A stretch of DNA of 64,000 bases from Annulohypoxylon bovei var. microspora (Eukaryota; Ascomycota; Sordariomycetes; Xylariales; Hypoxylaceae), in contig MU405231.1 of the NCBI GenBank assembly GCA_022836615.1, positions 291,276 through 355,275 of the forward strand, read 5' to 3'. Both the position numbers and the translations under genes were made by a program. Below the pieces are notes generated by a model. That model worked only from the letters and a program-made list of their open reading frames with translations. It was not told the DNA's origin and ran no database searches. Below are positions 48,801-61,165 of this stretch, in pieces. How positions within the stretch are numbered: the first letter of the stretch is position 1; every line of letters begins with the position of its first letter.

Positions 48801-51800
48801 ATGGATCATAGTATACTGCACCTGATAGCAGTTTGAGGCGAAGGTAGTAGAAGCACTACTCTACCTGACGTTAGGTTAGGCTGATTAGTCATGTGAGCAT
48901 CATCTCCAGCGTCCCTATGAGACATTACTCTATCTTGTACGACTATATGTCGATATTCTACTGCTCCAACATGATATATCCCAAAGCGGCAGGTCCCCAG
49001 AAGATATATGAGCAACCTCTAGCTTCTAACGCTCAGTTCGGTACGAACTGGTGGCTGACATATCTTGGCTGCAACCGGTTAAGACCTCCCACTCGGACGA
49101 AGGGGGAGGCTTAGTAGATGCGCATGGGTTTGAACTTTCTGTCGGCATCTACGTGCGCCGTTTATGGCTTGAGGATGGTTCATCAACAGATTTGCAATGT
49201 TACCGCCGCGGTGTAAGATGCGCATTGGTCAGGGATGCGACGATGACTTCATATCCTCAGGTGAAAAATTGTCCATACACGATCGGCCACGCCTTGCTGA
49301 CAGCTCAGTCTTGGAAGGGAGCCACGAGGCCAGCTAGAAAACGCATATAAAGCTGCAGGCAACCTTAACATTCGGACCTAGCTCTATGCGTGATTAGATT
49401 GCGGGGTAGCACGGCATATAATAGTAGCTCGTCATGGGTAGGGCAGCGGGTCGCCTAGACTCTTACCGACAGTTAGGTCCTCTCCGTCATCCCGAGGTCA
49501 CCTTGGCGGCTAGGCATGGCAGCTCTTAGACGGGCAGGACGGGCAGGACGGGACATACGGCAGCCCAACACAACGGCAAGTAATCGGCGAAATTTTCACG
49601 CGAAATACAAGGCCGTAGCCCAAGTAAGAGCGATGGCAGGATAGATCATGAAAATCCTTGGACGCGCGGCGCTAATGCGACCTTAGGATCCCATGATCGG
49701 CCTGTCAAAATGATTTTTTCACCTCATGTGCGGTACCTAACCCACCTTTTCCGGAGGATATTGACGTTATCCCCGGATTGTCGTGAGCTGGAGAAGTTCC
49801 TATGTACGCTAGCGGTAAACCTGCAGAGGTGAAAATAAGATTGCTGGATCTTCGGACACGTGAGGTTACTTTGGGGTAGAGGTTACTTGGGGTCAAGGTC
49901 ACAGTCATACAGCCCTTTCTCTTCCCCCGCGCTCACCACCCTGGCCTAGCCTACCTAGCCTACCAACGCGTCACCGCCGGATGTGTGCAATCAGCTTTAT
50001 TCGTAGGCGCATGCGATGTCAGCAAGTTCCTCCAGTTCCTCACGGAATATGTGTGACCCGACAACGACGCAGTGCTACCAGTGGCGGTAACGAACACTGC
50101 TCAAGTATAACATGAGATTTGACAAAACGGTCCGTTGTCACTAGCAAAAACCTTGTTGGAAGGTCACAGCAGAAGCCTCTTACAGAAGTATTATTCAGGA
50201 AAGCATTATTATAAAGCTCTGACTCTCTTTGTCTCGGTCGATCCCCCCCACGCTAGCTGAGTTGGGGTTCGTACGGTGCTGAAAGAAACTACACCAAGGA
50301 AGAAAACTGTAGGACGGTCTATTACCTCTAGTTTGGTAATTCGGTCCTCGACGACTTGAGGAACTTCACCGACTATTGATCCCTTTTTCTTTTGCAGGAT
50401 GCAATATCTAAATAGCCAATTACGATTGACGTAAGGGGCCACCGAGCCTCCAGCAGCTCAAATGACAACAATGATCGTAAACAGCTCTCCAAGGCAAGAC
50501 ACGAGATCTCATAACAGCCAATTGGAGGGAAGATACAACACGGTATAGGGATTTCTCAATGGCACTGTCCCGTGCCAAGTTAAGCTGGTTAGCTTCCCCA
50601 GATTTGGAGACTTCCCGTCCTAAGAAGCTTGAAAGCTGGTAACAGCGGGAGCTACTTTCGTCTGTCTTTGCCTTAACCAGTTGCGAAGCGCCGTAGCCTC
50701 GAGCTGCCGAGGCACCAAGCCTAGTTCAACGTTCCGGCCCACGTTACCCCGACCGCGCGCGATGTCAAAATACACATGTGAGCTTTACTTCGGTGGGAAG
50801 ACGTAGGTATGTGATGAAGAAGATTTCATGGCCGTGACTCTCCAGGAACACTAAATACTATGCAAGTCGCTCCTTGGCGAATCAAACTGAGCGGACACAA
50901 GGAATGGCTTGTTAATACTTTTAAGCCGAAATGAACTTAGCAAACCATGCCCGTTCATCTCTCAAAACCCCAAACTAGCCGAATTCACTATGGGGTCCAT
51001 CCCAAATAGGAAACAGCATCGAAGGATATCAGAACCTACGTCTTTAGATTTGACAGAGTATTGAAGTTATCGTTTTTTAGCTTCAATACGCTTTTCGGAC
51101 CTGCATAGTGGCAACGCCGTAGCTTGACGTGGCGGCGTAACACGCACTTGTCTTCCTTCAGTCCTACTCGGAGACCTGAGCATGGTAATCATTTTTTTTT
51201 TTTTTTCATTTTCTCATTTTCTCTCACTTTCTCATTTTCTCATTTTCGTTCTCGAATACGAGAAGGCAAGGATCCATAGTGGCTTGCTAAGATATCAGAT
51301 CTGCAGGCAAGATCGGTCAACATCGAATTCATGATCCATAAAAGCCCTTCACCAGCATGATGGGTTCACCACCCCTAATCAGAACCGCATCTGAGAAAAT
51401 CGACGGCTCTAGACGGTTGATGAGCCCGTTCAAAGCGATGCAAGTCATCTACCCAATTTGCTGCCTTCAGCATGCCTCTTGGTGACTCGCAGATCCCCTT
51501 CCTCATGCAGGTGAGACTTGTTGCCCTACCGGCACATTCCGGTCTAATTCAACGACAAGGTAAACAGGCCTTCTCCACAGAATCCAATTCCGTAGCTGCT
51601 TGATTTCCCGTTCTCGTCACAGATTTCCCAAGTTTTTACCTAAGTTTATACAGTATGCCTCACGGTGCTGTTGAATATCCTTGTTTTCTAAATACGGTGT
51701 TTTTATTATTCCAACTACCTGGTTTTTCGCGTGCTTGGTATCCTTTGTCCTAGACCTCGGACCCCCTTGGCTCGTGACCTACTGGGCAGTTTCTTGATAC

Positions 51801-52040
51801 CAATGACTAGCATGTCGTCACAAAGGCCGAATCCCCAATAGCTCCACGGCGCTCCACGATCATACCGTTAGCAAATATGACTACTCCTGTATACCAAGGT
51901 AGACCCTATGTAGGTAGTTTTGTATGTGAGGTAGCCAAGACTGAAATAATTAGAAGATGCCCAGCCTAGATGATGACCTGATCATGCCTCGCAGCATAGG
52001 CTCAGTCCCATGACTACTTTCTCTTCTCTCTCTTTTCTCT
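45886..52040. other. Gene-poor stretch, about 6.1 kb
   Basis: This is the longest non-coding stretch in the window. Frames of 65-100 codons (for example 47715-48152, 48893-49350, 49705-49908, 50209-50442) overlap each other on both strands and are not recognisable. Small direct repeats occur (GGGCAGGAC twice near 49530-49550; CACACCTCTCAC near 48298-48321). A long pyrimidine tract is listed separately. The first part should contain the promoter of the Ser/Thr-rich gene. Confidence 0.5.
51192..51254 (+). repeat. Poly-T and TTCTCATTT pyrimidine tract
   Basis: A run of 15 T (51192-51206) is followed by several degenerate copies of a TTTTCTCA unit up to about 51250. It is almost pure pyrimidine with interspersed A. 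It could be a microsatellite, a promoter-type CT tract or the tail of an old retroposed sequence; no gene follows closely. Confidence 0.6.
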
Positions 52041-52048
52041 CTATCCCT

Positions 52049-52518
52049 TAGGGTTCTGCATTTCAAAATACGTATTTTGTATATACGTATTTTGTATTGT
52101 ATAATACCGTATAATGATTTACTATACGTATAGCGGGTCGGAAAAACCACCCGGCCCCACATATTATCGGTAGGTATGCAATATTTTGGGAGATATACAC
52201 CTAAAGGAACATTTTTTATTCGATCATTTCAACCACCATTTCAATCAACCACTTACACCTTTTACATCAACCCGATTGCATCAAAAAAAAGATAAAAATA
52301 ATAATAAATAAAATAAGTAATAAACGTTATATAAGAAAGAAAGTAAATAATATTATCTAATAAATACAACGTCGTGGTGGTGGTGGTGGTGGTGTAAAAT
52401 CTATTATACGTGGTTATACAAGTCAAAATACATGGTTTATATGTGTATAATGGTATAATGCACGTATTGCATTTAAATACCGTATTTTGATTCAAAATAC
52501 GTATTTTGCAGACCCCTA
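52049..52518. mobile_element. hAT-like MITE, copy 2 (470 bp)
   Basis: Bounded by a perfect 8-bp target duplication CTATCCCT at 52041-52048 and 52519-52526. Its left end (TAGGGTTCTGCATTTCAAAA) and right end (reverse complement TAGGGGTCTGCAAAATACG) match the ends of the copy at 13003-13457 in reverse, so the two lie in opposite orientation. Interior blocks align as well (ATATTGCATACC, GTGGTTGAAATG, GGGGCCG), with considerable divergence. A GTG triplet run has expanded at about 52374-52394 relative to copy 1. There is no coding capacity. Superfamily by TSD length and TAGGG ends only. Confidence 0.88.
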
Positions 52519-52526
52519 CTATCCCT

Positions 52527-52903
52527 AGCCTTTGCTTAAGCCCACCCTCCTAGTACCCTGCGCGCGTTGTACTTCCACACGTTTGCGAAACCTTCCTCAT
52601 TCGTCGATCCATCTGATCTTGCTAGCCTATACGCCTCGAGATCCTAGATTGGCTTGCATAGTTTGTACAAAGATATGTAGGTGACTCGGAATCTTATTCA
52701 AATATCGACCCTCGTCCCGACCTCCTCCACTAGTTTCGTCACGCCTCTTCCATGTTTATTCCGTCCCATACCTTCGGCTGCACCCTTTAGGTTTCCGAAA
52801 CATCGGAGCTTATCCATTCCATCATCCCTTATACCCCTCCCCTTCCAACCTTCTCGAGCCTTTCATACTTCTAGTTCACTTCATTTATACTTCAACAATC
52901 GTG
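52527..52903 (+). promoter_or_regulatory. Promoter and leader region of the glutaminase gene
   Basis: The 377 bases between the MITE and the glutaminase start become strongly C/T-rich from about 52690, typical of a fungal 5' leader. No clear TATA box was found. An open frame spanning 52681-52980 is a by-product of this composition. Confidence 0.4.
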
Positions 52904-55286
52904 ATGGGACTCAGAAGTGTGTTAGTGGCCGGGGTGGCCTTATTCGGCAGCAGCATAGTCCATGCCGCGTCAAGCTTTAGTCCCGCAAGACCACCTTCTA
53001 TCCCGTTGGCTGTCAAAGGGCCGTACCTTAACTCATGGTTAGACGTCGGCAGTGATGGTGGGGACGGAGGCTATCTGGCTGGGCAATGGCCAGTGTTCTG
53101 GAGGTTGGTTTTTTGTCGTTCCCCTGAAATGTGATCACTTCGGTAGACTAACAACGTTACTTAGCCAGCAAGTTACGGGCTGGGCAGGCTTCATCCGCGT
53201 AGATGGAAAAGCATACAACTGGCTGGGCGCACCGCCAGGCGCGGACTTGGTAAATCAGACTGAATTCTCTTACACGTCGACACGAAGCACATTCGTGATG
53301 AGCGTGGGCGGCAAAGTCGAGATGAACATTACGTTTTTGACACCCGTGACGCCAAACGATTTGAAACGACAGTCTCTGGTTTTCTCTTACCTCGAAGTTG
53401 CTGTTAGCTCATTGGACGGCGCTACCCACGATGTTCAATTGTACGCGGACGTCTCAGCTGGTAGGTTACGCGAATCCCTACCTCGTGATTGATACGTTGT
53501 ACTCACCCCTCTCACAGAATGGGCTTCTGGTGATCTGAGTGCCATCATTGAGTGGGATCATAACTCAGCCGATGGAGTCGCGTACCATGAATTCTCTCGT
53601 CAAGACCAAGAACCCATTACCGAGACGAACCAGCAGCCTAACTGGGGTACCTGGTTCTGGTCTACTAAGGACGTCGACGGTGTAAGTCGAGAAAATTGTA
53701 ATTTCCTTTGTGGGCATAACTAACCTAATCACATAGCTTACATGGCAAAGTGGCGAGGACACTGTTGTGAGAGGTGCATTCATTGACAATGGGGTTCTTC
53801 CAAACACAAAGGACTCCAATTACAGAGCTGTAACGGACAATTGGTAGGTCACCATGAAACCCACTAGCCAAGATTAATTTTGCCTTGTTCATGCGCGCTC
53901 AACCCACTTACAGGCCGGTTTTTGGATTCGCCAATGATCTCGGTTCAGTCGGATCCGATTCAATCTCGACGTTGTACTCGATTGGCATGACCCAGGACGG
54001 CGCAATTAACCTCCTCGGCGAAGGCAGTGACCTCACAACTTACCCTGCGTTGTGGAACAGTTATTTCGACTCTGACATTGATGCTGTGAGTTTTTATTGT
54101 TCGGTCCGTAAAAGTGGATATTCGGCCTAATAATCACCTATAGATGACCTTCTTTTACAACGATTATGATGAGTCCTCAAGCATAGCTACAGACCTGGAT
54201 AACCAGGTGGCTTCGGATTCGTTAGCTGCGGCAGGACAAAATTACTTAACCCTGACTAGCTTAAGCGTCAGGCAGACCTTCGGCGCTCTTCAATTCACCG
54301 GGACGGATTCGGACCCCCTCGTATTCCTCAAGGAGATCAGCTCCAACAGTGATATTCAGACTGTGGACGTCATATTCCCCGCCATGCCGCTGATCCTGTA
54401 CACGAACCCCTCCATCCTCAACTACATGCTGAAGCCGCTATTCCTCAACCAGGAGAACGGTCACTACCCCAACACTAATGCCATTCACGATCTTGGAACT
54501 TTCCCCGTAGCTAAGGGTTACACCGATGGCTCTGACGAGCCCATGCCACTCGAGGAGTGCGGTAACATGATAATTATGGTTCTAGCGTACGCGCAAAAGA
54601 CAGGCGACAATGACTACCTCACGCAACACTACCCCATCCTGAAGCAGTGGGCCGGTTATCTAGTTGACGAGGCGTTGATTCCCGCGGATCAGATCTCGAC
54701 GGACGACTTCGCGGGCTCGCTAGCTAACCAGACGAACTTAGGATTAAAGGGTATTATTGGTCTACGAGCCATGTCCGAGATCGCCAGCCTCACGGGAAAC
54801 ACCGACGACGCAAACTCGTACGGCGACACGGCGACTTCTTACATCTCGCAGTGGCAGGGCTTCGGTCTAAACACGGCCGCCGACCCGCCACACGCGACGC
54901 TGAGTTACGGAGACGACGATTCAAATGGGTTACTATACAACCTTTACTCTAACTCGCTACTGGGCTTTGGAGACTTCGTACCGCAGTCCGTATACGATAT
55001 GCAGTCTGACTTCTACCCGACCGTAGCTCTCGCGTATGGCATACCCCTTGACACGCGCCACACGTACACGAAGACGGACTGGATGATGTGGTGCGCGGCC
55101 ATCGCGAGTACCGAGACCAGGGATACGTTTATAAAGCTGATCGCAGGCTGGATCGACAGCACGCCGACTAACATGGCGCTCACAGACTTGTACGATGCCG
55201 CGTCAGGAGACTACCCCAGCGGCCTCCAGTTCAAGGCACGGCCGGTGGTCGGTGGTCACTTCGCGCTGCTAGCGTTGCCATCATAG
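52904..55286 (+). CDS. gtaA: Secreted glutaminase (GtaA family)
   Basis: Six exons: 52904-53103, 53165-53460, 53518-53681, 53737-53843, 53914-54085 and 54144-55286. All join in phase to 693 residues, and the introns are 55-70 nt. I start at ATG 52904 (MGLRSVLVAGVALFGSS), which opens a signal peptide of about 22 residues. Family knowledge: GtaA-type glutaminases release ammonia from L-glutamine outside the cell; they have an N-terminal beta-rich domain (DUF5127), a central DUF4965 region and a C-terminal helical barrel (DUF1793). All three are visible: the start SPARPPSIPLAVKGPYLNSW with QVTGWAGFIRVDG; then PVFGFANDLG; then NGHYPNTNAIHDLG, EECGNMIIMVLAYAQ and TKTDWMMWCAA. The length is normal for the family. 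The MITE at 52049-52518 sits only about 385 bases upstream. Confidence 0.92.
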
Positions 55287-57145
55287 GGAGTTACTAGGTA
55301 ATCTAGAGGAAAAGGGGATACATTTTTATTTTTTTGTCTATTCATTTCTTGGGGTTCTTATTTTTTTTAATCGTATCTGAGGTCTAATCTCGCCTCGAAA
55401 CGCATTTACATATTCGCATGGAGACGGACGGGAGGGCATTGGGAAAGGCGAAGGGCAGAACTACCTACCTAGCTGTGCATTACCTACCTAGGTAACTAAC
55501 CTACCTATAATCCTTCTGTTCATTTTACTCTATTACCTACTTATTCTTCGACACTTCGCTCTCGTCCCGTTTTTATCATACCGTGGGTTACGAGACCCTC
55601 AAACTCTTCGCGACCGTCGTTCTGCCGGGCTTCCTCTACCACGCCGCTGCGAAGGAACCTAACTTCTGATCTGATGTGTTCATATTTTGATACCCACATA
55701 TTGTCGAGTCATGCCGCCACGGTCCGGGCCAGGGGAGGATCGTGACCATGGGCGTATGTGTCTTACCTGCCGGAGGGTGGATGATGAGACAATAACAACA
55801 ACAATAACAACAACGATGGGAAAAGGGTGGAATGTTCATATTTCCCATCTCTCCACTTGTTTATTACCATCCATTCGCATGGGACGAGACATTAAAATCA
55901 CGCATTCCACATTCGCTCCGTTAGGAGGGTTGAGAAAGAGATGTTGAATCTGAGGCGGGCGGAGCTAGAGAAATGCCGAATAGGAACCGCATCTACAGCG
56001 CAGCACATACATACCTACCGTCGCATCCCATCCCACGGGATCTCCACCAGCAGCAGCGGTCGCTCGGTCCTACTATTGGCATCTGCAATCCGCAATCCGC
56101 AATCTGCAAAACAGTGCATCCGCGTAGGAGAGGGGACAAGGGGGGAAAGGCTAGGCATGAGTGATATACGACGGCTAAGCAGCTTGGCAGCATTCAGCAT
56201 AGCAGACTTTTAGCATTTGGATAGGAATGCACAGAGAGAGAGAGAGAGATGACCAAAGAAACAAAAATTTCAACCTACCCAACCTAGACTTACTTGCCAA
56301 TATTTGCTTTTTTTGTGATATGTAACCGCAGATCAAATGTTCAGCTGAATAATTAAATAACTAGGTATTTACGCGTAAGACGCGTAAACAAGTCGATCAG
56401 ACTCGTTTCACAAATGGCACAAGGTAAGGGAAGCCGAGTCTGATCTGAATAGGAGCTGATTTACGGTTAGTAAGCACTATTGACATCGGTACCTATTGCT
56501 TCGACAAAGAAACGAAACGAAACGGATGAAGGGATGTAGGTATGTATGTGACGGGACCCGGCAAGAACACGCGTTACGTTCCCCACCGAGCTGCCAAGTT
56601 CGTGACCTGGGCCAGACCGTCGTCGAACGCAACATGCGATGAATCATCTCATCACTCGTTAATAACGGTATAGCCTCAATTTCTTCTGAGCAAAGGTCCA
56701 AACGCGCATGAATTGAAACAGGAATATGCGTGAATACCAAGGCAAATTTTGATGAGAGAGTACCGTAACATATCTCAATTCGCTGCTATGAAAATTACAG
56801 AAGAGAAAAACACTAAACCGCTTAGCCTTTCCGAGCCCAAAGGATATCACATTCTATTTTTACCCTTCTCTTAATGTTTTTTTTTTTTAAAATTATGCTC
56901 ATGCATTTGCTTTCCGTAGCCCGTGTCCGCGTGATTGAAGTTTCTACTCCTCGTGTCGACCAAGCCCCTCTGTCTCCTTGAAGTTAAACATGCCTGCAGC
57001 TGTCACATTTAGGTGCCGGTACCCTTACATTCTATGCATGACACCCTTGCCCTGAAATTAAGTATACGCAATCCCGGAGAGCTGGGTTAACTACCGCCTC
57101 CAGGGCTATTGATTGGAGCTCGGCAGTTGATCGATTGACCATCGA
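55287..57145. other. Intergenic between glutaminase and ceramidase (convergent 3' ends)
   Basis: About 1.9 kb between two convergent genes, with no supportable gene. It contains a run of CTACCTA/TACCTAGGTA motifs at about 55461-55507, an ACAATAACAACA microsatellite at 55791-55815, a small AATCCGC direct repeat near 56085-56105 and a GA run at about 56233-56249. Overlapping frames on both strands at 55940-56215 are not convincing. Confidence 0.5.
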
Positions 57146-59717
57146 TCATCGAACCAACTCAAATTCGCCGCTGACACCTTCGAATTCCGTGATCTTCCCC
57201 GCTAAGTTCTTGGCATCCCCAAAGTACCGGATCCGATACCGCCCCGGCTCCGCCCACGGGTCCGCCGTCTCCCAGGTTATTTCGACCTCACTGGTACCGA
57301 GGAGTTCGCTAGTGCGATGCCAGCGGAATACTAGGTGCCAGTCGCTGTCGTCGCGGACTACTTTCCATGCGTCTCTCGCCTCGTCCTGCAGCCCGTCCGC
57401 CGTAGTGAGCCTTTCAACCACGGCGTAGCTCCGCTCGAGTCTTAGATTATTCCTTGGATTGGCGCCGACAAATTTGGTCGTTACCGAGCTGCCCTTTTGG
57501 TATGTCTCTTCTACGTCCTGCTTAACCTGGCCAAACTTTTTAAAGAGTGGCGGCGAATCGTGGATGACGGAAGGGATGAAGCTAAGACTTCGATTGCTGT
57601 TATCCGGTGGTTCTGGCCCGATGGGTGGCCGGCTGCTAGCCGACGAACTTAGGTAGGGAATCCAGGATAAGGTAACGTTGATGTAGGCTGCCAAGGTATG
57701 CGGCCCGTACAGTGTGCTCGCACCCTCGTATCGCTGAATCCTGTTTTCTCCGATTGTAAGCCATGCCGCACTTTGTATAGAAAACGTGATACATAATAGT
57801 TAATCCCGGGAAGGGAGGTGTCCGTAGTACGCAGATCTTGCGACCTGCTAGAGAGATAGTGGTACCCCATTAAAGTATCACAATGATGAACACATGGATT
57901 AATACGAGAAACAAGGAATTTAATCGCACTTACCCATACTCTTCTTCCGTGCTGATATAATGCGTATAGCTGTTCGCAGGTCCACCAATAACGACCACAG
58001 GTTTTGCCGATTGAGTCTCGCTTGCAAATAACGTCGTGACCTGGTCACCAACGGCATTTCTCCAACGACGCCCTGCCATAGTCGTTGCTTCGCCCGGGCT
58101 AACAATAATTACCAGCTGTCCGACGCGGAAGACTTGCACATCGACCACATTTGGAGTCCATTGATACGGACTAGACACCTCGCCGACATCGAGTAAGATG
58201 GGCTTAGGGGAGTGGCACGCAATTTGCTCCTTTGACGGCGCCTTGAGCATGCCGCCAACCACACGCCATATCGGCGAGGTATTCGAAGAGTTGCTGTTAT
58301 GTTGAGTGAACTCGAAAGCACCTGGTCCGTCAGAGGTCCCAGCCGCAAAGGAGTAGCCCAATGCAGCAGGGCATGTCCTGACCTCTGTTCCATTGGGCAA
58401 CTGAAACTCGTGGTTTGACATATTGTGAAAGGTGTGGAAGGCTTTAACCCAGCCTCCATGAACTGGGCTTGGCGCCGATTTGAGCTGATCATAAAGTTTC
58501 CTAGCCGGTTCAAATTGACGCTTGCCAATCTCAAAACATGATGATGTCCCTTCATCGTTTTCTCTAAAGAAAGGGCCTCGGGCGTGGCATTTCTGAGATC
58601 TGCCGTCACTGCAGGTACTATTCTCAAAACTGCACATTTGTCCCGTGCCATCCTCACACCATGCCCCAAGGACATTGGGACTAGTATCACCGACATTCGC
58701 CTGGGAGAAGCCGGCGACGAACCCCTCAGCAGCGGACTCATCGTTTACAACGCTCTTCTCAAACAAATACGCCGCCACACCTTTATTATCACCAGATATC
58801 AAAGTGTTGTTTCCAAGCACAGAAGTGCCATGAGTTGGAAACCAGGTTAGAACGCCGATATTTTTGTCATCAGAGATCCGCTGGAATTTCAGTAGGGTCA
58901 AGTCCTTGTCCACAGATCCGTCATCTTCGGAACTGACGTTATATCTCGCACGTTCTTCCTCCGGGTTTGCGAGATACGCGAAAAGACTGCGGTTGATGTT
59001 GGCTCCAGTTACTTTAGCAGATCCAATGCTTAGGTGTCCTAAGGTAAGGCTTTCATGAGCACGTCGGATGGACAGGATGGCCCCGTCAACTATAGCTCTG
59101 TAGCTCTGCCGATCAAATCCCTTGCTGGTAATCTGAGGTAAAAGGTAGTTGAGCCAAGCTCCAGGGCCTGAGTGCGAATGGGTGCCGGTCACAGCCAAAT
59201 TGTGGTGACCGTAATTCTCATATTCAGACCCGAGATCCTTTAGGCCTGAAAGGATACCATATCGAACTGCCGTATCACCAGACTGCGTGTCTAACACGAG
59301 ATAGACGAAGCTATCGGAAGGATTGGCGGGATCACCTACGATGAAAGCTCTGGAATAGAGGCGTTGTCGCAACCCAGTTCCGATCTGATGAGGGTCCGCA
59401 TATCCCATCAAGTTGATCTCGACGCAAGGACCAGTTATATCAGCCTTGCCCACTCCAATAAGATACTCATCCCCGTGGCGCGTTTCCGTCGCTGAGTTCT
59501 GCCCAAAGTGAATGCCTGTCCACAGCTTCGACGTCCATCCACGGGATACCGGACTAGCCGGGATAAAAGTCGCTAGTAATACAAATATTGCAACAAATAG
59601 TATGATAAAATTCAGATTAGAAATGATAGAACGTCGAGCACGAATGGCAGGATCCCGTCGCGGTTCTGAGAGAGGCGAGGAATCCTCGGCTTTCCTACTT
59701 CGCTTGGCCCACCGCAT
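57146..59717 (-). CDS. Neutral/alkaline ceramidase
   Basis: Exon 1 is 59717-57934 and exon 2 is 57740-57146, giving 792 residues. The frame extends three codons upstream to a TTG, so I use the first ATG (MRWAKRSRK). Family knowledge: these zinc amidases cleave ceramide to sphingosine and fatty acid. Visible evidence: a basic N-terminus then one membrane helix (NLNFIILFVAIFVLLATFIP, about residues 34-53), predicting a type II anchor; the domain start YLIGVGKADITGP; the zinc-site TGTHSHSGPG; FPTHGTSVLGNN; the nucleophile motif NVGDTSPNVLGAWC; and FRVGQLVIIVSPGEAT. Exon 2 restores IQRYEGASTLYGPHTLAAY and the C-terminal immunoglobulin-like domain. The intron is 193 nt, about three times longer than the others in the window. 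It is divergent from the SPF27 gene, with 715 bases between starts. Confidence 0.94.
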
Positions 59718-60432
59718 CTTGGCCAACGATATCTCCTCTGTACACTAGACCTATCTCAATATGGTAGAAAAGACACAATATTTCTAATATCTACCTAGAC
59801 AGGTAGATATGAGCCGTTTAGAGGCTTTCAAGCGAGTCACTCAATGCAACGACCATAAGATCTGCCGCGGCGGTTGCATAGAACGAAATAATGCGTGTGG
59901 TCCATTCCAGGGGTTCATGAACGTTCGGCAAATTTGAGGCTGGGAATACGTAGTCTTTCGGCCGAGAAAGACTTCCGGGTAAGATCCAATAAGGGTTGAA
60001 GACTCCAAGGTTTCTAGTAGTTCGTTGGTGATGTCAAGATCCACAAGGCACCCGAATAAAGTAGATGATGCCTTCTTTCATCACTTATCGCGCAGGTACA
60101 ACGCATCCTACGTACGAGGCAAGTACGTCATTGGAAGCTTCGGCCACACCCCTGCTGTGCCACCCCACTCAAACAAGCCCAAACAATAAGCGGACTCCGC
60201 TGTAACTGCCGCTTCCCGACTATCTCCACTCTCTAGTGAGCTAGTTGCAGCTGTCGCCAACTGTTTCCTGCCTACTTTCTTATCGAACATTACAAAGATA
60301 ACGATAACGATATCGAAATTCCCATCGCGAAGCAATCATCTTCAAATATACACATTTTCAATCTTCAATTGGCGACAACATCCCCCATACAGACACCCGT
60401 ACCAATACCCAGAAGCCCAAGAGAGAGCCGAT
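59718..60432. other. Divergent promoter region, ceramidase / SPF27
   Basis: 715 bases between two start codons on opposite strands, so it should hold both promoters. No clear TATA element is seen. Short minus-strand frames here are unrecognisable. Confidence 0.5.
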
Positions 60433-61165
60433 ATGTCGTCCATACGCACCACAGTCCACGAGTCGCTCCCATGTAAGCCTGCCTCCTCTCTTTCTTTCTT
60501 TCTCTCCCATCCCGTACTACCCTCCCCCTTCACCCCAAACAGCCAACTAACTAACCACACCAGACGTCGACCCCGAGCCCACATCCGCCGAGCGCGAAGC
60601 CGCCGAATCCCTCATCGCCGCCGAGCAATCCACCCTCCCCCCCTCCAGCACCAGCACCAGCACCAGCACCAGCACCAGCCTCCCGCCCCTCCGCGAGCCG
60701 AACTTCAGCCCCCTAATCGCCAGCGAGCTCACGCGCATCAGCGCCAAGCAACCACTCGCCGCGATCGACCTATCGCGATACGAAGCGCCCGAGCCGTCCT
60801 CCCCCTCCGCGTCGGACGCGGCCGCGCTCCAGACCAAGCTATCCCACGCCTACACGGCCGGCACGTACCTGCGCGGGCGGCAGACGCACCTGCAACTCCT
60901 GGATAGCTACGGCAAGAACGCGTGGCTGGTCGGGAACTGGCAGCTGGAGGCGGAGCTGCGGGCGCTGGAGCGCGACCTGGAGGACGCCAAGCGGGAGATC
61001 GACGTCGTCAACATCCAGCGTCGGCGCGTGCAGGACGAGGTCGGCGGCGAGCTCAGGGGCCTGGACGAGACGTGGAAGCGGGGCGTGAGCCGGGTGCTCG
61101 AGACCGAGATCGCGACCGAGGGCTTGAGGCAGCAGGTTCTAGAGAGGCAGAGGGGTGGTGGGTGA
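60433..61165 (+). CDS. cwf7: Pre-mRNA-splicing factor SPF27 / Cwf7 (BCAS2 family)
   Basis: Exon 1 is 60433-60472 and exon 2 is 60564-61165; the 91-nt intron ends CTAACCACACCAG, and the product has 213 residues. Family knowledge: SPF27 is a small helical subunit of the Prp19-associated (NTC) complex of the spliceosome. Visible evidence: the N-terminal YVDPEPTSAEREAAESLI, the central SHAYTAGTYLRGRQTHLQLL then DSYGKNAWLVGNWQLEAEL typical of the family, and a C-terminal coiled coil (LERDLEDAKREIDVVNIQRR, then ETEIATEGLRQQVLERQ). A species-specific Ser-Thr run coded by repeated AGC ACC (about residues 38-49) is probably a slippage tract. Codon use is strongly GC-rich. It converges with the PKA regulatory subunit gene, with 352 bases between stops. 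Confidence 0.9.

Noticed and set aside
52681..52980. 99-codon frame overlapping the glutaminase start
   Set aside because: It lies in the C/T-rich leader and overlaps the signal peptide of the glutaminase in another frame.
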